In this document: positions 24,485 to 34,900 of the stretch, in pieces
How positions within the stretch are numbered: position 1 is the stretch's first letter
Layout: each line of letters starts with the position of its first letter
Assembly (NCBI GenBank): GCA_025666215.1
Contig: CP102593.1
Location: 2,617,001 to 2,681,000 of the forward strand
DNA from: Xanthomonas campestris pv. phormiicola
Lineage (GTDB): Bacteria > Pseudomonadota > Gammaproteobacteria > Xanthomonadales > Xanthomonadaceae
DNA length: 64,000 bases
Direction of reading: 5' to 3'
Notes under the pieces: model-generated
Seen by the model: the letters and a program-made list of their open reading frames with translations, nothing else
Told to the model about the DNA's origin: nothing
The model's database searches: none
Position numbers and translations under genes: made by a program

Positions 24485-26200
24485 TCAGGTCCCCGGCAGC
24501 ATGCCGGAGGCCTGCAGTTCTTCCCGCGACTGCCCGCGCATGTCGATATGGCACTGCGCTTTATGCGTTGGCTCGGGCTCGACCAGATGCCCGTAGTCCA
24601 GCGTCAGCACACGGTCGGCCAGATGCCGGTAACCCTGGTCGTGGGTCACCAGTACCAGCGTCTTGCCGCGCGCGCGCAACTCGGGCAGCAACGCGGTGTA
24701 GAACCGCTCCCGAAACGCCTGGTCCTGGTCGGCAGTGAGCTCGTCGAAAATCAGGATCTGGCGGTCGTCCAGGCAGGCTTGCACCAGGGCCAGGCGTTTG
24801 CGCTGCCCCTGCGACAGATCCACGCTGGCGAACACGCCCTCGGTCTGGTCGAAGCCGACCTTCGCGGCCAGGTCCACCCGCTCCAGCCAGGCATGCACCT
24901 GCGCCGGATCGGCCTGCGCGGCGTCGGCCCCGATCACATGCTCGAACAGCATGAAGTCGAAGAACACCGCACTGAACATCGCCCGGTAACTGGCCAGCGG
25001 CAGACTGGTGCCGAGCACCTGTCCGTCGACAAGAATGCGTCCCTCGCTGGGGCGCAGCAGGCCGCTGAGCAGCAGCAGCAGGGTCGATTTTCCACTGCCG
25101 TTGCCGCCGGTGACGAACACCGTTTCGCCTCGCCGCAGCGTCAGGTCCACCGGGCCGAACTGAAAGTGATCGCCATTGTCGCCGGCATAGCGATAGACCA
25201 CCTGTTCCAGGCACAGCGTGGTCCACGTCGGCGCCACGCCGGGCGGTGCGGCTGCGGCCGCGGCGCCCGGCGGCGCGGATGGCGCATCGTCGAGTCCTAC
25301 TTCACGCAGGTGGCGCACGCTCGCCGATGCGCTGCTGACCTGGGCGCCGAGATCGAACAGCGCATTGAGCGGGCCGCTGATGAACAGTCCGGTGATGACG
25401 AACTGCAGAATCGTGGCCGAGGGCAGTTCGAACAGGTAGCGCCCGGCCAGGATCGCAGCCAGTACCCAGCCATAGCCGATCAGTTCGGCGCAGGCATCGC
25501 TGATGCCCCAATGCATGCTGGTGTCGAACTGGGTGCGGCGCGCGCGCTCGATCGCTGGCCGCAACTGCGCCTGGGCGAAGTGTCCGGCCCGCGCTGGCGA
25601 CAGGGTCAGTTCCTTCTTGCCCTCCACCAGCGTACGCAGCAGTGCGTTGAGTGTTTCTTCCGCCCTGCGCATGCGGTCGTAGGCCGGACCGGTGAAGCGC
25701 CGGGTGACGTAGAACAGCGCGCCCGACAGGGCGATGAAAGGCACGACCACGGCGAACAACGGCAGCGACACCCAGGCCAGGTACGATAGCCCCCCCAACG
25801 ACAGCAGGCTGTTGGTCAACAGCACCGGTCCCATCTGTATCATCTGCGCCAGGCGTCCGACATCGCCGATCAGCGCGCCGAACACGGCATGCTTACGGTG
25901 CATCAACCGTTCCAGCGGCAGCTCGAGAAAGCGCGCCGACAATTCTGCCCGCAGGTCCGCCATCAGCCCGCTGCCGACGCGCGCCGCCAGGCGTGCCGAC
26001 AGCAGGCGCACGAGAAGCGCGGCCACCAGCAGCAAGGCGCCGCGCAACAGCGCAGCGCGCACATCGGCCTGCAGCGCGTTGGTCGCCGTTGCGTTGAGAT
26101 AGTCCAGCAGCAGCATCGAGGTGCCTGCACTAGCCGCCGACAGCAGCGACATGCCGGCCAACATACGGGCGTGCCGCCGCAGATAGCGCTGGATCAGCAT
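24485..26200 (-). CDS. SyrD/PvdE-type cyclic peptide export ABC transporter
   Basis: A 571-residue half-transporter with fused membrane and ATPase domains. The N-terminal ~330 residues hold about six hydrophobic segments (LLRGALLLVAALLVRLL, SLLSLGGLSYLAWVSLPLFA, LIGYGWVLAAILAGRYLF). The ATPase has Walker A VTGGNGSGKSTLLLLLSG, signature VDLSQGQRKRLALVQ, Walker B ILIFDELTADQDQ and switch His VTHDQGY. L-S-x-G-Q-R-K-R-L with D-E-x-x-A-D-Q-D is diagnostic for the SyrD/PvdE group that exports NRPS peptides to the periplasm. Start at ATG 26200 because the conserved N-terminus begins there, 76 bases after dpgD. It is the likely exporter of the product. Confidence 0.9.
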   Translation of the reverse strand: MLIQRYLRRHARMLAGMSLLSAASAGTSMLLLDYLNATATNALQADVRAALLRGALLLVAALLVRLLSARLAARVGSGLMADLRAELSARFLELPLERLMHRKHAVFGALIGDVGRLAQMIQMGPVLLTNSLLSLGGLSYLAWVSLPLFAVVVPFIALSGALFYVTRRFTGPAYDRMRRAEETLNALLRTLVEGKKELTLSPARAGHFAQAQLRPAIERARRTQFDTSMHWGISDACAELIGYGWVLAAILAGRYLFELPSATILQFVITGLFISGPLNALFDLGAQVSSASASVRHLREVGLDDAPSAPPGAAAAAAPPGVAPTWTTLCLEQVVYRYAGDNGDHFQFGPVDLTLRRGETVFVTGGNGSGKSTLLLLLSGLLRPSEGRILVDGQVLGTSLPLASYRAMFSAVFFDFMLFEHVIGADAAQADPAQVHAWLERVDLAAKVGFDQTEGVFASVDLSQGQRKRLALVQACLDDRQILIFDELTADQDQAFRERFYTALLPELRARGKTLVLVTHDQGYRHLADRVLTLDYGHLVEPEPTHKAQCHIDMRGQSREELQASGMLPGT

Positions 26201-26276
26201 GGCATCGCTGCCTCTACCGTGGCGGAGGCTGCTCGGTCGGCGAGCGCGCGGCAGCTCGCCGCCGGCGTTGCCACGC

Positions 26277-27074
26277 TCATCGACCGCACCAGCGCGGCGT
26301 GCGCTTTTCCACGAACGCCAGCGGTCCTTCGCGGCTATCCTGGCTGTGCCGCCGTCGTTCCTCCCAGGGATAACGGGTGGCGAAGGCATCGGCCAACGGC
26401 AAGCATGCCGACATGGCCGCCGCCTGCTTGATCGCACGCAGCGACAACGGCGCGCACGCGAGCAGGTCGGACAGCCAGCGGGCCACGCATGTATCCAGCT
26501 GCGCGGCTGGTACCACTTCGTTGACCAGGCCCAGGGTCAGCGCTCGCGCCGCGCCGATGCGCCGGCCGCTCAGCAGATAGCCCATGGCAGTGCGGTACGG
26601 CAATTGGCGGGTCAGGCGGAATACGCCGCCGGCACCGGGTATCAGGCCCAGCCGCGCCTCGGGTAGTGCGAACTCGGCGGTGTCGGAGGCGACGATGATG
26701 TCGCAGGCCAAAGCCAGTTCGAACCCGCCGCCCAACGCCAGACCGTTGACCCTGGCGATCACCGGCTTGCATAGCTCGAAGCGCTCTGTCAGGCGCGGCC
26801 ATCCCGCCGCACCCTGGCTGCCGAACGACGACGACGGCGCGCCGTCGGCAAGCCGCGCGGCCAGCTCCTTCAGGTCCTGACCGACCGAGAATGCGCGCTC
26901 GCCGCTGCCGCTGAGCACGGCGACCCACAGCGTGTCGTCGCTCTCGAAGCTGTCCCATGCCTCGGCAAGCGCGGCATGGCTGGCGAGATCGAGCGCGTTG
27001 AGCGCCGCCGGGCGGTTCAAGGTGATGCGGGCGACATGGCCGTCGCGTTCGAACAGCACCGGCATGTCGTTCAT
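26277..27074 (-). CDS. dpgD: DpgD-like enoyl-CoA hydratase/isomerase
   Basis: A 265-residue crotonase-family protein. The oxyanion-hole segment is [20 protein letters not shown] and the catalytic-loop segment is [16 protein letters not shown], with the acidic residue in P-E. The fold starts at [20 protein letters not shown]. In vancomycin-type pathways DpgD and DpgB help the type III PKS DpgA form 3,5-dihydroxyphenylacetyl-CoA, probably in dehydration and aromatisation. The ATG at 27074 overlaps the aminotransferase stop by four bases. Assigned by context as well as motifs; alone it would be called enoyl-CoA hydratase. Confidence 0.85.
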   Translation of the reverse strand: MNDMPVLFERDGHVARITLNRPAALNALDLASHAALAEAWDSFESDDTLWVAVLSGSGERAFSVGQDLKELAARLADGAPSSSFGSQGAAGWPRLTERFELCKPVIARVNGLALGGGFELALACDIIVASDTAEFALPEARLGLIPGAGGVFRLTRQLPYRTAMGYLLSGRRIGAARALTLGLVNEVVPAAQLDTCVARWLSDLLACAPLSLRAIKQAAAMSACLPLADAFATRYPWEERRRHSQDSREGPLAFVEKRTPRWCGR

Positions 27075-28417
27075 CCGAGCACCCGCGGGTCGCACAGGAA
27101 GCGGCGCAGGCGTCCGACCCCGTCGTCGATCTGCGCATCGGTGAGATAGCTGCAGGACAGGCGCAAGCTGTGCCTGCCGCCGCCATCCAGGTAGAACATG
27201 CGCATCGGTGTCCACAGCACGCCGTAGTCGCGGGCGGACAGCTCCAGCAACGCCGCATCCACCGGTACGCCGAGTTGCATGCAGACGAAAAAGCCGCCCT
27301 TGGGCCGGTTCCAGCGCAAGCCCGGATGCGCGGCGGCCAGATCGCCGAGTTCGCGCTGTAGCGCAGCCAGCAGGCAGGCGAGCTTGCCCTGGTAGAAAGC
27401 CCTGCGGCCCGCGCCCAGCGCAGCGAGCGAACCGCCACTGCCCAACAGCATGCCGGCGGCGATCGCCTGGCAGACCGGCGAGGTATTCACCGTCACCATG
27501 CTCTTCAGCGCGGCCAGGGCATCGGCCAGCACCCGCGGCGGCCGATCGGCCACGCGCTGATCGGCGATCACGAAGCCCACGCGTATTCCTGGCAAGGCGA
27601 TCTTGGCGAAGGTGCCCAGATGGATCACTCTGCCCGTGCGATCCATCGCCTTCAGCGACGGCACGCCATGCTCGTGCGGGACGGTGAACCCATAGGTGCT
27701 GTCCTCCAGCAGCCAGAAATCGTGCGCGTTGGCCGCATCGAGCAAGGCCTGGCGTTGACCGCGATCGAGCAGACTGCCGGAGGGATTGGAGATATCCGGA
27801 GCCACGTACAGGGCACGCACGCGGCGTCCCTGCGCGCGCAGCTCGACGCAGGCGCGCTGCAATCGATCCAGATCGACGCGGCCATCGCTCTCGTCGATGC
27901 CAAGCAGTGCGATGTCTAGCGCACGTGCCGCGCCCAGCGCGCCGACGAAGCACGGCTGCACCACCGCCAAAACGTCGCCAGGCGCGGCGAACAGCGCCCG
28001 CAGCACCAGAAACATCGCCTCCTGGAAGCCTACTGTGACCACGATGCTCGACGGCGCGATGTCCAGGTCCTGATCCTGGCGCAGCGCCTGCGCCAGCAGC
28101 GTATTGATGATGCCGCGGCTGGAGCCGTACTGGAACAGGCGGCGCCGCACCTGCGGCTCGCTCAGGCCCTCGGTGCGTACCAGGTACGCGAGGTAGGTCT
28201 GCAGGTGTGCGCTCAGGTCCAGCGGTTCCAGCAACGTCGGCGCCGGTGCGCCGGGCGCGAACGAAATGGCGTCCGGATAGCGGTCGATCACCTCGTTGAG
28301 GAAATCGATCGCACCCAGCACCGGTTCGCCGAGGCTGGGATGCAATTCGCACGGGTCCAGCATCGCCAGCGCCTGCGGCTGCAGGCCGGCCGACGCGCCA
28401 CTGGCCTGGACGCTCAT
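27071..28417 (-). CDS. hpgT: HpgT-like PLP aminotransferase (Dpg formation)
   Basis: A 448-residue fold-type I aminotransferase. Visible features: [20 protein letters not shown] (substrate-binding region), [18 protein letters not shown], the PLP-contacting D in [11 protein letters not shown], the Schiff-base lysine in [17 protein letters not shown] and the C-terminal carboxylate-binding arginine in SLRLSCSY. In Dpg biosynthesis HpgT transaminates 3,5-dihydroxyphenylglyoxylate to Dpg, and it also serves 4-hydroxyphenylglycine formation elsewhere. ATGA overlaps join it to dpgC and dpgD. No Hpg genes (HmaS, Hmo) are present in the window, so the likely product is Dpg only. Confidence 0.85.
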   Translation of the reverse strand: MSVQASGASAGLQPQALAMLDPCELHPSLGEPVLGAIDFLNEVIDRYPDAISFAPGAPAPTLLEPLDLSAHLQTYLAYLVRTEGLSEPQVRRRLFQYGSSRGIINTLLAQALRQDQDLDIAPSSIVVTVGFQEAMFLVLRALFAAPGDVLAVVQPCFVGALGAARALDIALLGIDESDGRVDLDRLQRACVELRAQGRRVRALYVAPDISNPSGSLLDRGQRQALLDAANAHDFWLLEDSTYGFTVPHEHGVPSLKAMDRTGRVIHLGTFAKIALPGIRVGFVIADQRVADRPPRVLADALAALKSMVTVNTSPVCQAIAAGMLLGSGGSLAALGAGRRAFYQGKLACLLAALQRELGDLAAAHPGLRWNRPKGGFFVCMQLGVPVDAALLELSARDYGVLWTPMRMFYLDGGGRHSLRLSCSYLTDAQIDDGVGRLRRFLCDPRVLG

Positions 28418-29691
28418 GCGGCCCACCGCCGCCGCAGGCGCACAAGCACGTCGTCGGCATAGATGCGGCTGGACTGCACCAGGACGAATTCGGTCATGTA
28501 ACGACGAAAATCCTCCGGCGATTCTTCCGCTATGCACAGCATGCGCCGGTTGGGCGCCACCGCTTCGCTGCGCATCTGGTCTACCGCCCGGGCGATCGCC
28601 GCATCCATGCCGTCGGCGTCGACGACTTCGTCGGCCAGGCCGGCGGCATCGGGCTCCTCGGCGTGGATGACGCGTCCACGCAGGATCATGTCGCGGCTGA
28701 CTCGATGGCCGACACGCGCACCCAGGCGCAGATTGGCCGACCCCGGGACGATGCCCTCTTTGGCGGCAGGCAGCACGAAATAGGCCTGGCGCTCGGCCAC
28801 CACATGGTCGAACACCAGCAGCAACTGCAGGCCGCCACCAATGGCGAAGGCGTCCACCGCAGCGACCCAGGGTTTCTCGATGCCGTGCTCGCGCACATCG
28901 GCGCCCGGCCAGCACAGACCGCGTCGGATCTTGTTGAGATAGGTAAACTCGCGACGCAGCAAGAAGTCCACGAAGGAAATCTTTCCCTGGTGCAGATGCT
29001 GCAGGTTGATGCCCGAACAGAACACCCGCCGGCCGCGGTATTTGGGATGCTGCATCGGGCCGCCACGCACCACGCCGACCATGACCTGCTCGTCGAGCAA
29101 GGCCAGATCGACGGCCACTTCCATCGCCTCGACCAAGGCGTTGTCCTCGGCGTTGAGGCCGGTCTGGTTGGTGACCGTCAACCAGGCGGCGCCATCGCGC
29201 CGCTGCACATGGATCGGCCCGATCTGCAGCTGCGCTTCGCGGCGGAAGTGCGGCAGCAGCTCGAGCGCGCGCGCGGTCGGCCGCAGCTGACTCTCGATGA
29301 GATGGCGGCCGCACTCGGGTTGACGCAGCAGACCCCACAGGACGATGCCCTGTTCGATCTCCCAGCCATCCTTTTCCGACTGGATACAGGCGCTTTCGCG
29401 CGCCCATTGCGCCTGGCTCGGCAACAAGCCCGGCACGAGACTGGCGGCGGCGTGCAAGACCTCGTCCAGGCGCAGCGCCAAGGTCTGGTCGTGGGTCAGC
29501 GTCGCATACAGCCAGTCGCCATGACGCCGCATGAAATCCATGCGCACGGCCCGGCAGCGCGCATGCACCGCGGCGGCGTGCTGGGCCTGCGTCTGGTCGC
29601 GCCGCGCGCGTGGCGGCAAGGCGGCGAGCGCATGCTCGGCCCAGGTCGCCAATGCCTGCAGTTGCGCCAGGTCGTCCGCCAGCGGCTTCAT
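28414..29691 (-). CDS. dpgC: DpgC-like 3,5-dihydroxyphenylacetyl-CoA 1,2-dioxygenase
   Basis: A 425-residue protein, matching the length of DpgC, a cofactor-independent crotonase-fold dioxygenase that turns 3,5-dihydroxyphenylacetyl-CoA into 3,5-dihydroxyphenylglyoxylate. The N-terminal ~190 residues are helical and specific to DpgC-type proteins ([20 protein letters not shown]). The crotonase part has [16 protein letters not shown], the oxyanion-hole [20 protein letters not shown] and [16 protein letters not shown]. Start and stop each overlap a neighbour by four bases. The combination of length, the helical extension and the dpg neighbours makes the assignment firm. Confidence 0.9.
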   Translation of the reverse strand: MKPLADDLAQLQALATWAEHALAALPPRARRDQTQAQHAAAVHARCRAVRMDFMRRHGDWLYATLTHDQTLALRLDEVLHAAASLVPGLLPSQAQWARESACIQSEKDGWEIEQGIVLWGLLRQPECGRHLIESQLRPTARALELLPHFRREAQLQIGPIHVQRRDGAAWLTVTNQTGLNAEDNALVEAMEVAVDLALLDEQVMVGVVRGGPMQHPKYRGRRVFCSGINLQHLHQGKISFVDFLLRREFTYLNKIRRGLCWPGADVREHGIEKPWVAAVDAFAIGGGLQLLLVFDHVVAERQAYFVLPAAKEGIVPGSANLRLGARVGHRVSRDMILRGRVIHAEEPDAAGLADEVVDADGMDAAIARAVDQMRSEAVAPNRRMLCIAEESPEDFRRYMTEFVLVQSSRIYADDVLVRLRRRWAA

Positions 29692-30431
29692 GCCGAAATC
29701 ATCTGCGCCGGAACATCGTGCCCGCACTCGGCAGACGCATGCTGCAAGGCGCGCGTCTGGCGGCGGCGCAGTTCCACGTCGCAGGCGGCCAGATGCTGGC
29801 CCACGGCCTGTTCGTAGGAATGGGCGGTGCCTTCGAGCAGCAACAGCCGCCGACTTGGCAGCACCTGCACGTCGACCCCGGCCAGCGTCGCCAGCCATGC
29901 GGCGATTGCGCCCTGGCCATCGTCGCTGACCTGGTCGACCACACCCAACTGCGCCATGCGAGTGCAGCACAGTTGCGTTTCGAACAGGAACACCGCGCGC
30001 GCCGCGCCAACACCCAGGCGGGTGCTCATGCGCCGCATCGCCATGCTCGGCCATGCGGTTTCGCCGCTGTGCACGCAGATGCTGGCCGTGGGCGCGGCGA
30101 TGCGCTGGTCCACCGCCAGCAGCAGGTCCAGCATGCCGGCCGAGCAGGCGTTCTCGATCCAGGCCAGCGACAGACCCTCCAGGCGTTCGAAGCGGCGCAT
30201 CGCCTTTTCCCAGCGGCCCACCAGGTCCAGGCTCACCGCTCCAGGCCAGGGCGCCGTCGCAGGCAGCTTGGCCGTCCCACGCAGGTGCAGGATCAGGATC
30301 GCCGGAGTCGCGGCGTCTTCGACCTCATCGCAGGCACCGGTGAGCCGTTGAATCTGTTCGTCGTTCAGCGCGCTGGAGGCATCGATCTCCAGATGCACGA
30401 GATGCAATGGGGGGCTTGATGGAGCGCTCAT
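29688..30431 (-). CDS. dpgB: DpgB-like crotonase
   Basis: A 247-residue, divergent crotonase-like protein. Weak family features: LSLAWIENACSAGMLDLLLA in place of the usual G-G-G oxyanion segment, and SMAMRRMSTRLGVGAARAVF. DpgB proteins are typically divergent and increase DpgA output in vancomycin-type clusters. The glycine-rich loop is replaced by CSAGML, so activity as a classic hydratase is doubtful. It lies 38 bases after dpgA and overlaps dpgC by four bases. Assignment depends on the dpgA-B-C order. Confidence 0.8.
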   Translation of the reverse strand: MSAPSSPPLHLVHLEIDASSALNDEQIQRLTGACDEVEDAATPAILILHLRGTAKLPATAPWPGAVSLDLVGRWEKAMRRFERLEGLSLAWIENACSAGMLDLLLAVDQRIAAPTASICVHSGETAWPSMAMRRMSTRLGVGAARAVFLFETQLCCTRMAQLGVVDQVSDDGQGAIAAWLATLAGVDVQVLPSRRLLLLEGTAHSYEQAVGQHLAACDVELRRRQTRALQHASAECGHDVPAQMISA

Positions 30432-30469
30432 GAGAAATCCGCAGGGTCGATATCGGAATCAGGCGTGGC

Positions 30470-31564
30470 TTACCAGCGCAGCAGCGCGGTTTCGATCGAC
30501 GAGCCGGGCCCCATCGTCATCATCACGCCCCAGTCGCCAGGGCGCACCTGTCCCTCGTCGAGCAGACGTGCGTAAGAGAACAGGAACGAACCGCTGGACA
30601 TGTTGCCGTGTTCGCGCAGCACGTCGATGGTGTGGCGCATGTCGTGGTTGGTCAGCATCAGGTTGGCCGAGATCGCGTCGATGACCTTGCGTCCGCCCGA
30701 GTGCACCAGCCAATGGGCGATATCGCGACGGCGCAGGCCGGTCCCCTCGAGCAGACGGCCGACCACAGTCGGCGCGTTGGCCCCGACCACGTATGGCACA
30801 TCCTTGTGCAGACGGAAATGGAACTTGCCATGCGCCTGATCCCAGACGAAGCGCATTGCATCCAGCGCCTCGGGAATCACCTGACTGGCGAATTTGCACA
30901 CGCGCGGCCCGCCGCAGCCATCTGCGCTATCGGCGATCACCGCCAGCGCCGCGGCACCGTCGCCGAACAAGCTGTTGACCACCGCCGTCTCGATCCCTTC
31001 GTCGTCGACGTAGGCCGCCGAACACACCTCGATGCACAACAAAATCGCGAGTTTTCCGGCATTGGCACTGGTCCAGTTGACTACCGCGTTGAAACCGTTC
31101 AAGCCTGCGTTGCAGCCCATGCCGACCACATCCAGGCGCACGCAGTCCTGACGCAATCCCAGACGTTTTATCAGCAACGAGCTGAAGCCTGGGGTCAGCA
31201 ACCCGGTAGTGGTGACGCAGCACAGATACTGCACCTGATCCAGTTGCGCACCGACCGATTGCAGACAGCGCGTCAATGCATGTTCGCCGATCTCCAGGCC
31301 GATCTCGCGGTGCTTGTGGAGCAATTCCGCCTGCGTTTCGCGCGGTGCCGCTCCGGTGTCGTCGCACTGCGGCAGCACCAGGCTGCGCGAATCGATGCCA
31401 TTCCTCAGAAACACCAGGCGCCGACGCTGATCTTGGATGTCGAAGCGGTCCAGCACGTCCGGCTGCGAGTAGCGGCTGCCAGGCGTAGCGGTACCGACGC
31501 CACGAATGCGCGGCGCGTTAGATGGCGGGGCGTGCGTCGATGCAATATTCGCATTGAAATTCAT
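30470..31564 (-). CDS. dpgA: DpgA-like type III polyketide synthase
   Basis: A 364-residue chalcone-synthase-like enzyme. The catalytic triad is recognisable: Cys in DVVGMGCNAGLNGF, His in HWLVHSGGRKVID, Asn in REHGNMSSGSFLF. In the Dpg pathway DpgA condenses four malonyl-CoA to 3,5-dihydroxyphenylacetyl-CoA. Length agrees with known DpgA (about 370). The start is ATG 31564; upstream in-frame codons to 31714 look non-coding. It is the first gene of the minus-strand operon, transcribed divergently from NRPS1. A different type III PKS is possible in principle, but dpgB, dpgC, hpgT and dpgD downstream make DpgA by far the best fit. Confidence 0.92.
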   Translation of the reverse strand: MNFNANIASTHAPPSNAPRIRGVGTATPGSRYSQPDVLDRFDIQDQRRRLVFLRNGIDSRSLVLPQCDDTGAAPRETQAELLHKHREIGLEIGEHALTRCLQSVGAQLDQVQYLCCVTTTGLLTPGFSSLLIKRLGLRQDCVRLDVVGMGCNAGLNGFNAVVNWTSANAGKLAILLCIEVCSAAYVDDEGIETAVVNSLFGDGAAALAVIADSADGCGGPRVCKFASQVIPEALDAMRFVWDQAHGKFHFRLHKDVPYVVGANAPTVVGRLLEGTGLRRRDIAHWLVHSGGRKVIDAISANLMLTNHDMRHTIDVLREHGNMSSGSFLFSYARLLDEGQVRPGDWGVMMTMGPGSSIETALLRW

Positions 31565-31996
31565 GCGTATCCAGGTTCCAGCGTTGCCCAGGATGGATCG
31601 CCAAACGATTGGGGCGACAGCGATGCAGACATCGTGGTCGAGGCCCTGCCGGGGTGCTTGCTCGTGTGCGCCGATGAGTTGCCTGTCAGCGTCACTATGG
31701 CGCGCACGCGGCATCGGCGCATCGGGCGTCTAGTGCCAGGCTGGCGGCAAAGCGAGGTCATTGCGCGTTTACCGCAGACACGACCTCCAAGGACAAACCG
31801 CAGTCACTGCCAGTCAAGCGCGCACTTGCACGAAGGAATAAAAAACCGCTCTACGCCGCAAGTTGGGTCAGGTACGTGCAACGCCCGATGTCGATGATCC
31901 TGCTCCGACGCGATCGCCAAGTGCCGCATCTTCCGCTGCGTGCCGCCAGGCGAACGTTCCGGTGCCGTTTTCGCCTGCTCAAGGAGCAAGCCCATC
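31565..31996. promoter_or_regulatory. divergent promoter region between dpgA and NRPS1
   Basis: About 430 bases without a gene that I can support. It must hold promoters for both the dpg-ABC-mbtH operon (minus) and the NRPS operon (plus). A short A-rich run (AAGGAATAAAAAACC, near 31835) is the only AT-rich stretch. No clear -10/-35 pair or operator palindrome was recognised. Confidence 0.5.
31981..31986 (+). promoter_or_regulatory. ribosome binding site of NRPS1
   Basis: AAGGAG lies ten bases before ATG 31997, which decides this start over in-frame codons upstream to 31940. Confidence 0.8.
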
Positions 31997-34900
31997 ATGG
32001 ATAAGTCTGCGAAGACCCTTCCTGCCTCATTCGTGCAAAAACGCATGTGGCTGCTCGCCAGGTTGGATCCGCAGGCGTCCATTACCTACCACATCGCCAA
32101 CGGCGTACGCCTGATCGGCGAACTCGACTGTCAGGCCCTGCAGGCCGCACTGGATCGCATCGTGGTCCGGCACGAGGTACTGCGTACCAGCATGGTCGAG
32201 GTGAACGGTCAGATCCGTCAGCGCATCCAGCCGCCAACCGGCTTCCCGCTCGTCCATGACAATGCGGGCGCTTGCGGTGCGGACGCCGCTGCGATCGCGC
32301 GCATCGCCCACAGGGAGGCCAGGCGGCCCTTCGACCTGGAATTGGGCGCTCCGGTTCGCGGTCGTCTGTTGCGTCTGACAGCGCAGGAGCACGTCCTGCT
32401 GCTGACCTTCCATCACATCGCCTGCGATGGCTGGTCGATTGGCGTGCTGTTGCGCGAGCTGGAAGCCCTGTACACCGCCTTCCTCCGCCGCCAGCCCGAT
32501 CCGTTGCCGCCACTGCCGATCCAGTATGCGGACTATGCGATCTGGCAGAGCGAGCAGTTGCAGGGCGACACCCTCGATGCGCAAGTGCGCTTCTGGACCG
32601 GGCGCTTGGCCAGCGCACCGTCGCTGCTGCCGCTACCGACCGACCGCGCGCGACCAGCCATGCAGGATTACCGCGGCGCGGTCGTCGAGCGGTTGCTGCC
32701 GCCGGAGTTGCGGCAGCAGCTGAATGGGCTGGTACGGCGCCATGGCTGCTCGTTGTTCGTCACCTTGCTGGCCGGCTGGGCGCTGCTGCTGGCGCGGATC
32801 AGCGCGACCGACGATGTGACGATCGGCACACCGGTCGCTGGACGGACGCATCCGGACCTGGAAGCGCTGATCGGTTGTTTCATCAATACGCTGGCACTGC
32901 GGCTCACAGTGTCCGGCACCCCCACCGTGGCGCAATGGCTGGCGCAGGTGCGCACTGTGGTTTTGAACGCGCAGGATCACCAGGACCTGCCGTTCGAGCG
33001 TGTCGTCGAAGCGCTGCAGCCGAGTCGCAGCCTTAGCCATACGCCAGTGTTCCAAACAATGTTTAGTCTGGACGGCTTCAGCGGCAACCAATCGCTGCAC
33101 CTGCCCGGACTGCGGCTGGAGCCGTTGCCGGACGCCTCGGACATGTGCGCGTTCGATCTGATGCTGACGATGCAGGAGTCCGCGACCGGGCTACGTGCGT
33201 GCATCAAGTACCCGATTGCCCTGTTCGACCACAGCAGCATCGAACGCCACCTGGACCAATTCGTCGCGCTGCTGCGTGGCATGGTCGCCGACGACAGTGC
33301 CCGCGTCGATCGGCTGCCGCTGCTGGGCCTGCCCGAGCGCCAGCAGTGGCTGCAGAGGCTGGCGCGCGCGCGCGGCGTGTTCGCCGACGATGCCTGTCTG
33401 CCTGGGTTGTTCGAGCGGCAGGTCGCGCAGGCGCCGCAGGCCATCGCCGTGGTGCACGACGACGTCGCGCTCAGCTACGCCGCGCTCGACGCCCGCGCCA
33501 ACCAGCTCGCCCATCACCTGATCGCCCAGGGCATCGGCCCGGAAGACCGCGTGGCGTTGTACCTGCAACGCAGTATCGACCTGGTGGTGGCGCTGCTGGC
33601 CGTGCTCAAGGCCGGTGCCGCCTACCTGCCGCTGGACCCGGCCTACCCGGCCCAGCGCCTGGCCTTCATGCTCGACGACGCGCAGCCGCGCCTGCTGCTC
33701 GCCCACCAGGCGCTGGTGGCCACGCTGCCCGGCGAATCCGGCATCGCCACCGTGCTGCTGGATGACGCGTCGCTGTGGGCGCAGCAGCCGACCCAGGCAC
33801 CGCAGCGTGCCGACCTGCTGCCGCAGCATCCGGCCTACGTCATCTACACCTCCGGCTCCACCGGCACCCCCAAGGGCGTGGTCGTCGCCCATGCCCAGGT
33901 CGTACGCCTGCTGCATGCCACCCACGCCTGGGTCGCTCCGGGCGCTGCCGATGTCTGGACCCTGTTCCACTCCTGCGCCTTCGACTTCTCGGTCTGGGAG
34001 CTGTGGGGGGCCCTGGCCCACGGCGGACGCCTGGTCGTGGTTGCCCAGCACATCGCACGCGATCCGGCTGCGTTCCATGCCCTGCTCTGCCAGCAGCGCG
34101 TCAGCGTGCTCAATCAGACCCCCAGCGCCTTCCAGGCGCTGCTCGATGCGCAGCGCGACAGCCTCCTGCCGCACAGCCTGCGCCTGGTGATCTTCGGCGG
34201 CGAAGCGCTGCAACCGGCCGATCTGGCGCCCTGGTTCGCCCGCCACGGCCAGCGCACCGCCCTGCTCAACATGTACGGCATCACCGAGACCACGGTGCAT
34301 GTGACCGCCCATGCGCTCACCCCGCAGGATGCGCAACGTGGCGGGCACAGCCCGATCGGGCGGCCGCTGGCCGACCTGCGCGCCTATGTGCTGGCGGGCG
34401 ACGGCCAGTGCCTGCCGATCGGCGTGGCCGGCGAACTGCACGTGGCCGGTGCCGGCCTGGCGCGCGGCTATCTGGGCCGTCCGGGATTGACCGCCGAACG
34501 CTTCGTGCCCGACCCGTTCGCCGAGCACCCCGGCGAACGCATGTACAAGACCGGCGACCTGGCGCGCTGGCGCGCCGACGGCAGCCTGGAGTATCTCGGC
34601 CGCAACGACGCGCAGGTCAAGCTGCGCGGCTTCCGCATCGAACTGGGCGAGATCCAGGCTGCTTTGCGTGGCTGCGCCGGCGTGCGCCAGGCCGCGGTCC
34701 TCGTCCGCGAGGACACCCCCGGCGACAGGCGCCTGGTCGCCTATCTGGTCGGCGACGCCGATGGCGCGCTCGACCCCGACGCATTGCGCACCCAGCTCGG
34801 TGCGCGCCTGCCCGACTACATGCTGCCTGCCGCCTATGTGCAGCTCGCTGCGCTGCCGCTGACCGCCAACGGCAAGCTCGATCGCCGTGCCCTGCCGGCG

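Noticed and set aside
24410..25789. 459-codon plus-strand frame opposite the ABC transporter
   Set aside because: No motif; the minus strand has Walker A, Walker B and signature motifs.
31565..31714. N-terminal extension of dpgA to 31714
   Set aside because: The extra residues have no type III PKS similarity, and the ATG at 31564 gives the usual length.
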